DNA of 64,000 bases from JANWVO01 sp964458495. Lineage in GTDB: Bacteria > Acidobacteriota > Terriglobia > Bryobacterales > Bryobacteraceae. The DNA lies in the NCBI GenBank assembly GCA_964458495.1, contig CAYWJB010000002.1, positions 186,001-250,000 on the forward strand, in the 5' to 3' direction. The translations under genes were made by a program, and so were the position numbers. Under the pieces are notes generated by a model, which saw only the letters and a program-made list of their open reading frames with translations, was not told the origin of the DNA and searched no databases. This document shows, piece by piece, positions 26,412 to 37,377 of this stretch. Each line of letters opens with the position of its first letter. Positions within the stretch are counted from its first letter, which is position 1.

Positions 26412-26495
26412 TCCCGCAGAGCGCGGAGGTATCATATGGCGAGAGCCGGAGGCGCGCTTCCGGCGCGTCGAAGCCAGGGAGGGGACTAACGAGCC

Positions 26496-27053
26496 GTGGC
26501 TGAAGAGTCCGTCACTCAATTACTCGAACGCGTCCGGCAGGGCGACGGGAATGCCGTCGATGCGCTGATGCCGCTCGTTTATACGGAACTGCGGCGGCTG
26601 GCTCGCTCCTATCTGGGCGCGGGCGGGCGCGACCGGACGATGCAGGCAACGGCGCTCGTCAACGAAGCCTACATCAAGCTGGTGGAGAGCGAGGCCCGCA
26701 ACATCCAGAACCGCACCCATTTCTTCGCTCTGGCGGCGCGCGTGATGCGGCAGATCCTCATCGATTATGCCCGCGCCAAGGCGGCGCAGAAGCGCGGCGG
26801 CGGAGCCGAGAAGGTGGAACTGCGCGAGGAGGTCGTCTCGCTGGACCATGACGCCACGCAGGTGCTGGCCATCCACGAGGCGCTGGAACGGCTGGCGCAG
26901 CAGGACGAACGGAAGGCGCGGCTCGTCGAGATGCGGTTCTTTGGCGGAATGACGGCGGAGGAGTCCGCCGAAGCGATGGGGCTGACGCCCGCGCAGGTGT
27001 ACCGCGAACTGCGCCTGGCGCAGGCGTGGCTGCACAAGGAGCTGTCCGCTTGA
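26496..27053 (+). CDS. ECF-family RNA polymerase sigma factor (TIGR02999-type)
   Basis: A 185-residue sigma factor with a GTG start after GGGAGGGGAC. Region 2 contains VYTELRRLARSYLG and the family-typical TALVNEAYIKL and FFALAARVMRQILIDYARAK. Region 4 is the C-terminal helix-turn-helix (AEESAEAMGLTPAQVYRELR). This family is common in Acidobacteria and Planctomycetes and is usually encoded beside a Ser/Thr kinase instead of an anti-sigma factor, as here. It recruits core RNA polymerase to specific promoters. The last 4 bp overlap the kinase start, so the two are made together and the kinase probably controls the sigma factor. Confidence 0.9.
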   Translation: MAEESVTQLLERVRQGDGNAVDALMPLVYTELRRLARSYLGAGGRDRTMQATALVNEAYIKLVESEARNIQNRTHFFALAARVMRQILIDYARAKAAQKRGGGAEKVELREEVVSLDHDATQVLAIHEALERLAQQDERKARLVEMRFFGGMTAEESAEAMGLTPAQVYRELRLAQAWLHKELSA

Positions 27054-29557
27054 GCCCGGAGCTTGAGCGAATCTTCCACGAAATCGCCGACCTGGACCCG
27101 GAAGCGCGCCGGCGCTGGCTGGACGAGCATTGCCCGGATCCTGCGCTACGCGCCGAGGCGGAGAAGCTGGCCGAATTCGACGCAGGCTCGGAGGAGTTCC
27201 TGCTCCGTCCCGTGCGCAATCTGGCGGCGCAGATCGAGCCGCCGGCAGCGGCGCCGCGCGAACGCGTGGGCCCGTGGCGGCTGAGGCGGCCCATCGGGCG
27301 CGGCGGCATGGGCACCGTCTATGAAGCGGAACGCTTTGATGGCGAGGTGCTGCAGCGGGCGGCGATCAAGTTCGTCCCCTTGGCGCTTCGCTCGCCGGTC
27401 GTGCTCGAAAGCTTCCGCCAGGAGCGGCAGATCCTGGCGGATCTGAACCACCCCAACATCTGCCGCCTGATCGACGCCGGCACCACCGCCGACGGCTCCC
27501 CGTATCTCGTGATGGAGCTGATCGAGGGCGTGCCCATCGACCAGTGGTGCCGCGAGCATGCCCTGGGACCGCGCCAGATCGTCTCGCTGTTCCTGAAAGT
27601 CTGCGCGGCGGTGGCGCACGCGCACCGCCACCTTGTCATCCACCGCGACCTCAAGCCCTCCAACATTCTGGTGACCGCCGACGGCGAGCCGAAGCTGCTC
27701 GACTTCGGCATCGCCCGGCTGCTGGACGCCGACGGCAGCAGCGGCGCCACGACGCTGCGGGCGATGACGCCGGACTACGCCAGCCCCGAACAGCTCGAGG
27801 GCCGGCCGATGAACACGGCCAGCGACATCTTCAGCCTCGGCTGCGTGCTCTACGCGCTGCTCACCGGCGAGCCGCCGCGCCGCGACCTGGCCCAGGCGCG
27901 CTCAATCACCTTGCCGCGCGCTTCCAGCCGGAGGCCGGAGCTGCGCGGCGATCTCGACAATATCCTGAACAAATGTTTGCAGCCTGAGCCCGAGCGCCGC
28001 TACGCCTCCGTGGAGAAGCTGGAGGACGACCTGCGCAATTATCTGGCGGACCGGCCCGTGTCGGCCACCGGCGACTCGTGGTCCTACGTCGCGCTGCGGT
28101 TCCTCCGCCGCCACCGGTGGTCGACGGCCGCGGTGGCGGCGCTGCTGGTCTCGATCCTGGCCGGATCGGCGGCCGCGGTCTACCAGGCGCGGCGCGCCGA
28201 GCGGCGCTTCCAGCAGTTGCGCCAGCTCGCCGGGGATCTGGTCTTCCAGTTCGAGCAGCAGATCCGCGATCTGGCCGGCGCCACGCGGGCGCGGCAGTAT
28301 GTGGTTCGCAAGGCGATCGAGTACCTGGAACGGCTGGCCGCGGAGGCGCGCGGGGACACCGAGCTGCAATTTGATCTGGCTACAGCGTACCGGCGGATCA
28401 GCGAAATCCAGTTCGATCCCGCCGCCAGCAGCCTGGGCGACATCGCGGGCGCCGCCGTGAGCCTGGAGAAAGCGCGGGCGCTGCTGGATTCGATCCACGA
28501 CGAGTCCCCGGAATTCCAGGGCGAGCGCGTGCGTCTGCTGGTGCGGCAGAGCGAGGTGCTGGAGGCGTCCGGAAGACTGGAAGAAGCGCTGGACCGCGCC
28601 CAGCAGGCGCAGCGGCTGGCCGATCAGCTCCTCCGCGAAGATGCGGCAGCCGAGCCTTTCCGCCGCCTGGCCTCGATGGCGGCGTCGCGCGCGGCGCGCG
28701 CCTGGAGGAGGCGGGGCAATCTCGACGAGGCTCAGCGCGCCATCGAGCGAGCCGTTTCGCTGGACCGGCTCTCCAGCGCACAGGGACCGTCGCTCGAGAC
28801 GGCGCTGCGGCTTTCGGCCAGCCTCCGGCTGCTGGCAAGAATCCACGAGGCGCGCGGCGACTACGAAGCCGCCATCAGCGTTCAGCGGGAGGCGAACGGT
28901 GTGCTGGAGAGCCTGCGCGCCACTCTGCCGGGCAGCGCCACGCTGGAAAGAAACGTGATGGTGGGACAGTCGCTGCTGGGGTCTTTGCTGCTCTATCTGC
29001 CGGATGCGCGCGATTCGGAGGCGCGGCGGCTGCTGGAAAGCGCCTGGCTGACGGCAGAGCGACGCGCCGCCGCGGATCCGGCCGATCTGCGGGCACAGCT
29101 GGATCTCCAGGCTACGGCGATCCGCTATGCGGCAGCTCTGGCCGGCACGGGTGACTGGCGGCGCGGAGACGCCGTGCTGGAGGCCGCGTTGGCCTCTGCC
29201 CGGCGCCTGGCGGAGAACGACCCGGGCCACCGGGAGGCTCGGCTGAACTCGGCGATCGCCGAGGTCTGGCTGGCGCAGTTTGCCGCCCTGCACGGAACGC
29301 GGGCGGACCAGACCGCCCACCGGCGCCGCGCGCACGAGGCCTACGAGTCCCTGCTGAGGGAGACGCCTAACGATCCCGACGTGCTGAGGCCTTATCTGTC
29401 GAATGCCGCTGCGCTGGCCGGAACCCTGCCCTCCGGCGATGCGGCGGCGGTCTGCCGGCAGGTGCTGGAAAGCCGTGCCGACCGGGCCGCCGGCGCTTTG
29501 GCCGATCCCGAGGTACTGCGCGCCTACGAGGCTCTGCGCGAGACTTGCAGCCGCTGA
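27050..29557 (+). CDS. Transmembrane Ser/Thr kinase with C-terminal TPR region, TTG start
   Basis: About 835 residues from a TTG inside the TTGA overlap with the sigma gene, with AAGGAG 8 nt upstream; a GTG at 27026 is a less likely alternative. An N-terminal helical stretch precedes the kinase domain (about 74-345) with P-loop GRGGMGTVY, Lys107, catalytic HRDLKPSN (about 198) and DFGIAR. One membrane helix (about 357-380) follows the domain. The outside part (about 385-835) is helical, TPR-like, with many Arg and Ala. It is predicted to sense an envelope signal and pass it to the coupled sigma factor. All catalytic residues are present. Confidence 0.88.
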   Translation: MSPELERIFHEIADLDPEARRRWLDEHCPDPALRAEAEKLAEFDAGSEEFLLRPVRNLAAQIEPPAAAPRERVGPWRLRRPIGRGGMGTVYEAERFDGEVLQRAAIKFVPLALRSPVVLESFRQERQILADLNHPNICRLIDAGTTADGSPYLVMELIEGVPIDQWCREHALGPRQIVSLFLKVCAAVAHAHRHLVIHRDLKPSNILVTADGEPKLLDFGIARLLDADGSSGATTLRAMTPDYASPEQLEGRPMNTASDIFSLGCVLYALLTGEPPRRDLAQARSITLPRASSRRPELRGDLDNILNKCLQPEPERRYASVEKLEDDLRNYLADRPVSATGDSWSYVALRFLRRHRWSTAAVAALLVSILAGSAAAVYQARRAERRFQQLRQLAGDLVFQFEQQIRDLAGATRARQYVVRKAIEYLERLAAEARGDTELQFDLATAYRRISEIQFDPAASSLGDIAGAAVSLEKARALLDSIHDESPEFQGERVRLLVRQSEVLEASGRLEEALDRAQQAQRLADQLLREDAAAEPFRRLASMAASRAARAWRRRGNLDEAQRAIERAVSLDRLSSAQGPSLETALRLSASLRLLARIHEARGDYEAAISVQREANGVLESLRATLPGSATLERNVMVGQSLLGSLLLYLPDARDSEARRLLESAWLTAERRAAADPADLRAQLDLQATAIRYAAALAGTGDWRRGDAVLEAALASARRLAENDPGHREARLNSAIAEVWLAQFAALHGTRADQTAHRRRAHEAYESLLRETPNDPDVLRPYLSNAAALAGTLPSGDAAAVCRQVLESRADRAAGALADPEVLRAYEALRETCSR

Positions 29558-29580
29558 GCGCGCGGGCCGCCGGCGCTCAG
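29554..29580. terminator. Bidirectional hairpin overlapping both stop codons
   Basis: A perfect 8-bp stem (CTGAGCGC / GCGCTCAG) with an 11-nt GC-rich loop spans the stop codons of the convergent kinase and lon genes. No T-run follows on either strand. It probably prevents antisense read-through between them. Confidence 0.5.
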
Positions 29581-31967
29581 CTTTCCGCGGCTGCCGGCGC
29601 CGGTTCGGGTTCGGCAATCAGCCCGGGGATCACGAACCGGAATACGTCGTCTATCGATTCCGCAAAGAGAAACTCCATCTCCTTGCGCACGTTTTCCGGC
29701 AGGTCGCGCAGGTCCTTGGAATTCCGCCTGGGGAGCACGACGCGGCGGATGCCGGCGCGGCGCGCGGCCAGCACTTTCTCCTTGACGCCGCCAATGGGCA
29801 GCACGCGGCCGGTGAGCGTGATCTCGCCGGTCATCGCCGTGTCACTGCGGGCGGGCTTCCTGGTGTACAAAGAGGCCAGCGCAACGGCGATGGTGATGCC
29901 GGCGGAGGGACCGTCCTTCGGGATCGCGCCCGAGGGCACGTGGATGTGGACGCCGTAGTCGCTGAACAGGGCCGGATCGATGCCGTACGCCTCCGCGTGC
30001 GCCCACAGGTAGCTCTGGGCGGCCTTGGCCGACTCCTGCATCACATCCCCCAGCTGCCCGGTGAGCGTGAGTCCCTTGCCTTTGGGCAGCAGCATGGCCT
30101 CGACATACAGCACGTCGCCGCCGGACGGCGTCCACGCAAGGCCCGTGGCCACGCCTGCGGGCAGGTCCTTGCGCGCCTCTTCGGGGAGGAACGTCTCCGG
30201 GCCGAGCAGTTCCACGATCATCTCCGGCGTCATGACGATGGGCTCGCCGCGCCCCTCGGCAAACTTCAGCGCCGCCTTCCGGCACAGGCTGGCGATGTTG
30301 CGCTCGAGGTTGCGCAGCCCGGCTTCACGCGTGTAGCTTTCGATGATCTTGCGCAGCCCCTCTTCGGGGAACACAACGAGTTCCGCCGTAAGCCCGGTTT
30401 CCTTGAGCTGTCTCGGGATCAGGTAGCGGTTGGCGATGGCCACCTTCTCCTCTTCGCTGTACCCGGCCAGGCGGATGACCTCCATGCGGTCCAGCAGCGG
30501 CTGCGGAATGGTCTCCAGTGTGTTGGCCGTGGTGATGAACATCACCTTCGAGAGGTCGAATGCAAGGTCGAGATAGTTGTCGCGGAAGGTGTGGTTCTGC
30601 TCGGGATCGAGCACCTCGAGCAGGGCCGAGGCCGGATCGCCGCGGAAGTCGCGGCCGAGCTTGTCGACCTCGTCGAGCATCAGCACCGGGTTGCGCGCGC
30701 CGGCGCGGCGGATGGCGTTGATCAGCCGGCCCGGCAACGCGCCGATGTAGGTGCGGCGGTGGCCCCGCAGTTCGCTCTCGTCGTGCATGCCTCCAAGAGA
30801 GAAGCGCTCGAACTTGCGGCCCAGGGCGCGGGCGATGGACTGGCCGAGCGACGTCTTGCCGACTCCGGGCGGCCCGGCGAAGCAGAGGATGGGCGCCTTG
30901 GCCGAAGGGTTGCGCTGGAGCACGCCGAGGTGTTCGAGAATCCGCTCCTTGACGTCATCCAGTCCGTAGTGGTCCTCGTTGAGCACTTGCCGCGCCCGCG
31001 CGATTTCGAGGTTGTCCTCGGTCTCCGTGTACCAGGGCAGCTCCAGCACGAGGTCGAGCCAAGTGCGGATGACGTGCCGCTCCGGGCTCTGATCGGGCAG
31101 GCGTTCAAAGCGGCGGAACTCGCGCTCGGCCTCCTTGCGCGCTTCCTCGGGCAGCTTCGCCTCGTCGAGCCGCTTGCGCAGCTCCTCGGCTTCCGCCTTG
31201 GCCGGATCCTCCTCGCCCAGCTCCTGCTGGATGGCCTTGAGCTGGCGGCGCAGCACGTATTCGCGCTGCTCCTTGCTCATCTCCTCCTGCGCCTCGCTGA
31301 CGATCTTCTGGCGCACCTCGAGGATGCGAGCCTCCTCGGTGATGTACTGGACAGCGAGCTGGAAGGCGTCTTTCAGCGTCGGCGATTCCAGCAGGTGCTG
31401 GAGCTTGTCCGCGCCGAGGTTGAAGGCGGTGGCCAGCAGCCACATCAGCTGCTGGGGGTCGTCGGCACTGGAAAGCAGGTTCGAGATCTGCTCGGCGGCC
31501 TGCGGGTTGATGCGCTCGAGCGTCTTGGCCGCCAGTTCGAACAGCGCTGTCTGGAGCGCCCGCTCCTCGGTGGAATGATCGGGCACCAGAGGCATGGGCT
31601 GCGCCTTCGCCTGGAGATACTGGCCCGTGGACTCCAGCGAAAGCACGCCCACGCGCTCCAGACCGGAAGCGACGATCTCGATCAGGGAGGGCGTGGAGCG
31701 CAGCACCTTGCGGATCTTGGCGTGCGTGCCCACCGCGTGGAGGTCCTCGGGGCCGGGAAGTTCGGTTTCCGGGTTCTTCTGCGTCAGCAGGATGAGGTGG
31801 CCTTCGTGATGCTTGATGGCAGCCTCCACGGCTGCGCGCGAGGCGTCGCGGCCGACGGAGAGGGGCAGAATCAACTTCGGGAACAACACCACGTTCTTCA
31901 GCGGAAGAACGGGCAGCTCAAGCACGCTGGCTTCCGGGTTCTGGACGTTTTGTTCGGTCATGGCCAC
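29577..31967 (-). CDS. lon: ATP-dependent protease Lon
   Basis: A 796-residue LonA protein of standard size. It has the N-terminal substrate domain (LPVLPLKNVVLFPKLILPL), an AAA+ module with Walker A GPPGVGKT, and the C-terminal protease domain. The catalytic Ser688 lies in PKDGPSAG and Lys731 in GGVKEKVLAA, so the Ser-Lys dyad is intact. Lon degrades damaged and regulatory proteins in the cytosol. It lies 43 bp downstream of clpB on the same strand, so the two heat-shock genes may be co-transcribed. Confidence 0.95.
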   Translation of the reverse strand: MAMTEQNVQNPEASVLELPVLPLKNVVLFPKLILPLSVGRDASRAAVEAAIKHHEGHLILLTQKNPETELPGPEDLHAVGTHAKIRKVLRSTPSLIEIVASGLERVGVLSLESTGQYLQAKAQPMPLVPDHSTEERALQTALFELAAKTLERINPQAAEQISNLLSSADDPQQLMWLLATAFNLGADKLQHLLESPTLKDAFQLAVQYITEEARILEVRQKIVSEAQEEMSKEQREYVLRRQLKAIQQELGEEDPAKAEAEELRKRLDEAKLPEEARKEAEREFRRFERLPDQSPERHVIRTWLDLVLELPWYTETEDNLEIARARQVLNEDHYGLDDVKERILEHLGVLQRNPSAKAPILCFAGPPGVGKTSLGQSIARALGRKFERFSLGGMHDESELRGHRRTYIGALPGRLINAIRRAGARNPVLMLDEVDKLGRDFRGDPASALLEVLDPEQNHTFRDNYLDLAFDLSKVMFITTANTLETIPQPLLDRMEVIRLAGYSEEEKVAIANRYLIPRQLKETGLTAELVVFPEEGLRKIIESYTREAGLRNLERNIASLCRKAALKFAEGRGEPIVMTPEMIVELLGPETFLPEEARKDLPAGVATGLAWTPSGGDVLYVEAMLLPKGKGLTLTGQLGDVMQESAKAAQSYLWAHAEAYGIDPALFSDYGVHIHVPSGAIPKDGPSAGITIAVALASLYTRKPARSDTAMTGEITLTGRVLPIGGVKEKVLAARRAGIRRVVLPRRNSKDLRDLPENVRKEMEFLFAESIDDVFRFVIPGLIAEPEPAPAAAES

Positions 31968-32009
31968 CTCGGTCTGGGGTTCGTCAATCCGTGAGACGCG
32001 CGGCGCCGG

Positions 32010-34559
<2,550 letters not shown>

Positions 34560-34591
34560 AGCGTGCTCCGGGTCAGGGTCTCCTGAGGATC

Positions 34592-34652
34592 AGGATAACA
34601 GATTAGCCTTTCGTTGTCTAGATTCTTTAGCGTCTTTCTGTCAAATATTGAC
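34592..34652 (-). promoter_or_regulatory. clpB promoter region with a GTCAA-ATA-TTGAC palindrome
   Basis: On the minus strand, TTGACA (34644-34639) overlaps a perfect palindrome GTCAA-ATA-TTGAC (34640-34652). A second candidate pair, TAGACA (34620-34615) and TATCCT (34597-34592), has 17-bp spacing and would start transcription about 25 nt before the clpB ATG. The palindrome covers the upstream -35-like sequence, as an operator would. Neither CIRCE nor HAIR sequences are present, so any repressor would be of another type. Confidence 0.45.
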
Positions 34653-34811
34653 GCAGCCCCGCACCAGCCGGTTGCCGGCTCTTCTTCCGAAACCGCGGCT
34701 CACTCTCCCACCTGCGCGCTTTCCTGCGAGTTTTCAATCCCTTCCACGAACGCCCATCGCCGCCCGACATGACCTCATGAGGGAATGCTACTCTGAAGAG
34801 TTCCGGACATC

Positions 34812-35858
34812 ATGGGCTGGCTCGGGTCATGGTACGCCCGCTGGATGGAGCAGTGGGAGGAGAGGATGTGCTTCGCGGCCACCAACCGTGTGGTGCGCCC
34901 GTTCGAGTGGGGTCTCGAATGGACCTCCGCCTGGCCCGTGACAAGGCGGCTCGGCTCGGTCGACGGGCTGCTTCCCCGGGAGCGGCTCCTCCGGCTGAGC
35001 CGTCTGGCGATAGAGCATAGCGAGGAGTTTTTCGGTTACGAGCCTGTGTCCGACTACCATCTCTCGGGCGGACTGCTCCGCTTCACTTCGGCTGTCCGGA
35101 CGCCTTACGAGGAGAACAACGTCGTCCACGGGCAGTGGTTCCCGGGCAAGAGCCCGGAGAAGGCGGTGCTGGTCCTGCCCCATTGGAACGCTCCCCACGA
35201 TGCCCACAACGCCCTGGCGCGCGCGTTTCAGAAATTCGGCGTCAGCGCGCTGCGGCTCAGCCTGCCGTATCACGACTACCGCATGCCGGCCGAATTGCAG
35301 CGCGCCGACTACGCCGTGAGTTCCAACATCGGCCGCACGATCGACGCCACGCGGCAGGCGGTGATCGACATCCGCTCGGCGGCCGACTGGCTGGCCTCGC
35401 AGGGAGCAGAGCGGATCGCCGTCGTGGGTACCAGCCTGGGCTCCTGCTACGCTTTCCTGGCCAGCGCCCACGACACCCGCCTGGTGGTGAACGCCTTCAA
35501 CCACTGCTCGACCTACTTTGCCGACGTCGTGTGGACGGGGCTCTCCACGCTCCACGTCAAGCAGGGGCTGGAAGGCAACGTCGATCTGGAGACGCTGCGC
35601 GAGCTCTGGCTCTGCATCAGCCCCACGGCCTACTTCGCCAAATTTCGCGAAAAGCCCAAGAAGTCGCTCTTCCTTTACGCGAAATACGACACCACCTTCC
35701 TGCCCGAATTATCCCGGCAGACCATCGAGTTGTGCCGCAAGCACGATCTGGATTTCCGCGAGGTGGTGCTGCCCTGCGGCCACTACACCCTCGGCGAGGC
35801 GCCGTTCAAGTTCATCGACGGCTACCAGCTCGTGAACTTTGTCCTGCGCAGCCTCTGA
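34812..35858 (+). CDS. Alpha/beta hydrolase-fold protein
   Basis: A 348-residue cytosolic protein without a signal peptide. The fold is indicated by VLVLPHWNAPHDAHNALARA (oxyanion strand), the nucleophile elbow GTSLGS and a late GHYTLGE motif that supplies the His. It resembles the abhydrolase-18 group of uncharacterised hydrolases. The substrate cannot be named. A TGCTACTCT -10-like sequence lies at 34786-34794, 17 nt before the ATG, with no strong ribosome site. It stands alone, divergent from clpB and convergent with the DUF1080 gene. Confidence 0.75.
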   Translation: MGWLGSWYARWMEQWEERMCFAATNRVVRPFEWGLEWTSAWPVTRRLGSVDGLLPRERLLRLSRLAIEHSEEFFGYEPVSDYHLSGGLLRFTSAVRTPYEENNVVHGQWFPGKSPEKAVLVLPHWNAPHDAHNALARAFQKFGVSALRLSLPYHDYRMPAELQRADYAVSSNIGRTIDATRQAVIDIRSAADWLASQGAERIAVVGTSLGSCYAFLASAHDTRLVVNAFNHCSTYFADVVWTGLSTLHVKQGLEGNVDLETLRELWLCISPTAYFAKFREKPKKSLFLYAKYDTTFLPELSRQTIELCRKHDLDFREVVLPCGHYTLGEAPFKFIDGYQLVNFVLRSL

Positions 35859-35888
35859 CAGAGGGAGCGGCGCCTCCGGCGGTTCCCG

Positions 35889-36773
35889 CTATTTCTCGTA
35901 CTGGCAGAGATGGTTCTCCGCCTTGATGAACCAAGGCTTGTAGTTCGACGCCTTGGGATCCATGCATCCCGCCAGGTTCAGCAATTCCACCTTCCGGAAC
36001 TCCACCGGGTGGCTCTCGGATTGCAACGAGATCGAGCCGCCCCGCAGCAGCACACCGTCCCGCTTCACCTGCGGATCGTGATTGCTCACGTTGCCTCCGC
36101 CGATCTGCGGCATCTCGTACTCAAGCACCTTCTCCCCGTTGATGAAATGCTTGATCGTCCCGTCGCCGTGCACCTCCACTTCCGCCCGGACCCACTGATC
36201 CCCGTCAAAGGTCTTCGACGACGAGTTGATGCAATGCCGCGTTTCCAGCCGGTCGTTCATCACGACGTTCGTGCCCGGCGTGCAGAGGTTCGCCGTCGTC
36301 CGCGGCCCTTTTCCAAGACCGCCCAGCAACTGCACCTCGATTGAAATCGGGAAGTCCTGGTCCTTCCGCATCGTCTTGACGGGCTGCCCGTGGATCATGA
36401 TGCCGCTGTTGCGCGTGGCCCATGCCGGCCCGCCCGGGCACTGCTCGCCCGTGAACCGGTACTCCACCGCCAGCCGGTAATACGAAAACGGCTCTTTGTA
36501 AAACAGGTGCCCGAACCGGTTTTTGAACTGGTCGTACTTGTCGTATGCGACCTTCAACACGCCGTTTTCCACGCGGAATGTGTCGCCGAAATTCTCGCCC
36601 GCTTCGTAGCCGGTGATTTTCGGCGTCCAACCGTCCAGGTTCTTCCCGTTGAACAGCTGGATCCAGTCCTCCGGCTTCGCCGTCTCCCGTCCCTGCGTCA
36701 CGCCCTGCGTCTGCGCCGCCAGCGGCAGCAGGCACAACCAGGCCAAACCGTACAAATGGAACCGTCCTCTCAT
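35889..36773 (-). CDS. Secreted DUF1080 (3-keto-disaccharide hydrolase-like) protein with Cys-rich C-terminal motif
   Basis: A 294-residue protein with a signal peptide (LYGLAWLCLLPLAAQTQG). The DUF1080 jelly roll spans about residues 30-262, shown by WIQLFNGKNLDGWTPK, NSGIMIHG and FINGEKVLEYE. The C-terminus GCMDPKASNYKPWFIKA followed by CQY matches the small 'GC.DP.A.NY.P...C.Y' motif seen in secreted proteins of Bacteroidetes and others, which probably forms a disulfide-bonded cap. DUF1080 enzymes act on 3-keto-glycosides or bind sugars. A TATACT -10 box lies only 9 nt before the ATG. Confidence 0.8.
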   Translation of the reverse strand: MRGRFHLYGLAWLCLLPLAAQTQGVTQGRETAKPEDWIQLFNGKNLDGWTPKITGYEAGENFGDTFRVENGVLKVAYDKYDQFKNRFGHLFYKEPFSYYRLAVEYRFTGEQCPGGPAWATRNSGIMIHGQPVKTMRKDQDFPISIEVQLLGGLGKGPRTTANLCTPGTNVVMNDRLETRHCINSSSKTFDGDQWVRAEVEVHGDGTIKHFINGEKVLEYEMPQIGGGNVSNHDPQVKRDGVLLRGGSISLQSESHPVEFRKVELLNLAGCMDPKASNYKPWFIKAENHLCQYEK

Positions 36774-36782
36774 GGCGCCATC

Positions 36783-36788
36783 AGTATA
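36783..36788 (-). promoter_or_regulatory. -10 box immediately before the DUF1080 gene
   Basis: TATACT on the minus strand matches the -10 consensus at five of six positions and ends 9 nt before the ATG at 36773. Transcription would start at or within a few bases of the start codon. No good -35 is visible. Confidence 0.45.
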
Positions 36789-36809
36789 CCCGGAAAGGCC
36801 CCGCCCGGG

Positions 36810-37361
36810 TCAGATCATCTCGCGAAGCAGTTCCGGCCGCGGCTGTGGAATCACCACCTTGTTCACCAGCAGCCCCTTCATGGCCACCTGCCGCGCCCCG
36901 GCCTCCACCGCCGCGCGCACCGCCGCCACGCTCCCCGTGCAGGATGCGAACGCCTTGCCTCCCAGCGCCATCGCCAGCCGCACCTCCACCAGACGCACAT
37001 TGGCCGCCTTCGCCATGGCGTCGGCGGCTTCGATCAGGCTCGCCACCGAAAACGACTCCACAATCCCCAGCGCCTCCAGTTGCCCGGGCATGGAGGTGCC
37101 GCTAATGGCCGGGAACACATCGTCGTGCAGGTTCGGGATCACGAACGTATCGATCACCGAGAAGTCCCCCGCCTGGCGGCCCGCCTCCACCGCCGCACGG
37201 ACCGCCGCCACATCGCCCCGCACCAGCACCATGTACTTCCCGCTGCAGATGGTCCGCGCCAGCACCAGTTCCACGTCCGCCGCCTTGAGCATCGCGTCGC
37301 ACGCCTCGAACCCCGCCGCGATGCTCGACAACTCGATCAGCCCTGCCGAATTCCCTGCCAC
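36810..37361 (-). CDS. pduT: Bacterial microcompartment shell protein, tandem-BMC trimer (PduT-like)
   Basis: A 183-residue protein made of two BMC domains (about 6-90 and 98-180). The first opens with GLIELSSIAAGFEACDAMLK and the second with ALGIVESFSVASLIEAADAM; both continue with the expected VRGDVAAVRAAVEAG-type helix. TICSGK (Cys39) matches the PduT 'TICPGK' site, where three Cys of the trimer bind a 4Fe-4S cluster in the central pore. The shell trimer would carry electrons across the compartment wall. It lies 16 bp downstream of a PduS-like gene, its usual redox partner. No other shell or enzyme gene is nearby. Confidence 0.9.
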   Translation of the reverse strand: MAGNSAGLIELSSIAAGFEACDAMLKAADVELVLARTICSGKYMVLVRGDVAAVRAAVEAGRQAGDFSVIDTFVIPNLHDDVFPAISGTSMPGQLEALGIVESFSVASLIEAADAMAKAANVRLVEVRLAMALGGKAFASCTGSVAAVRAAVEAGARQVAMKGLLVNKVVIPQPRPELLREMI

Positions 37362-37377
37362 TTGCCGCGCCTCCCTC

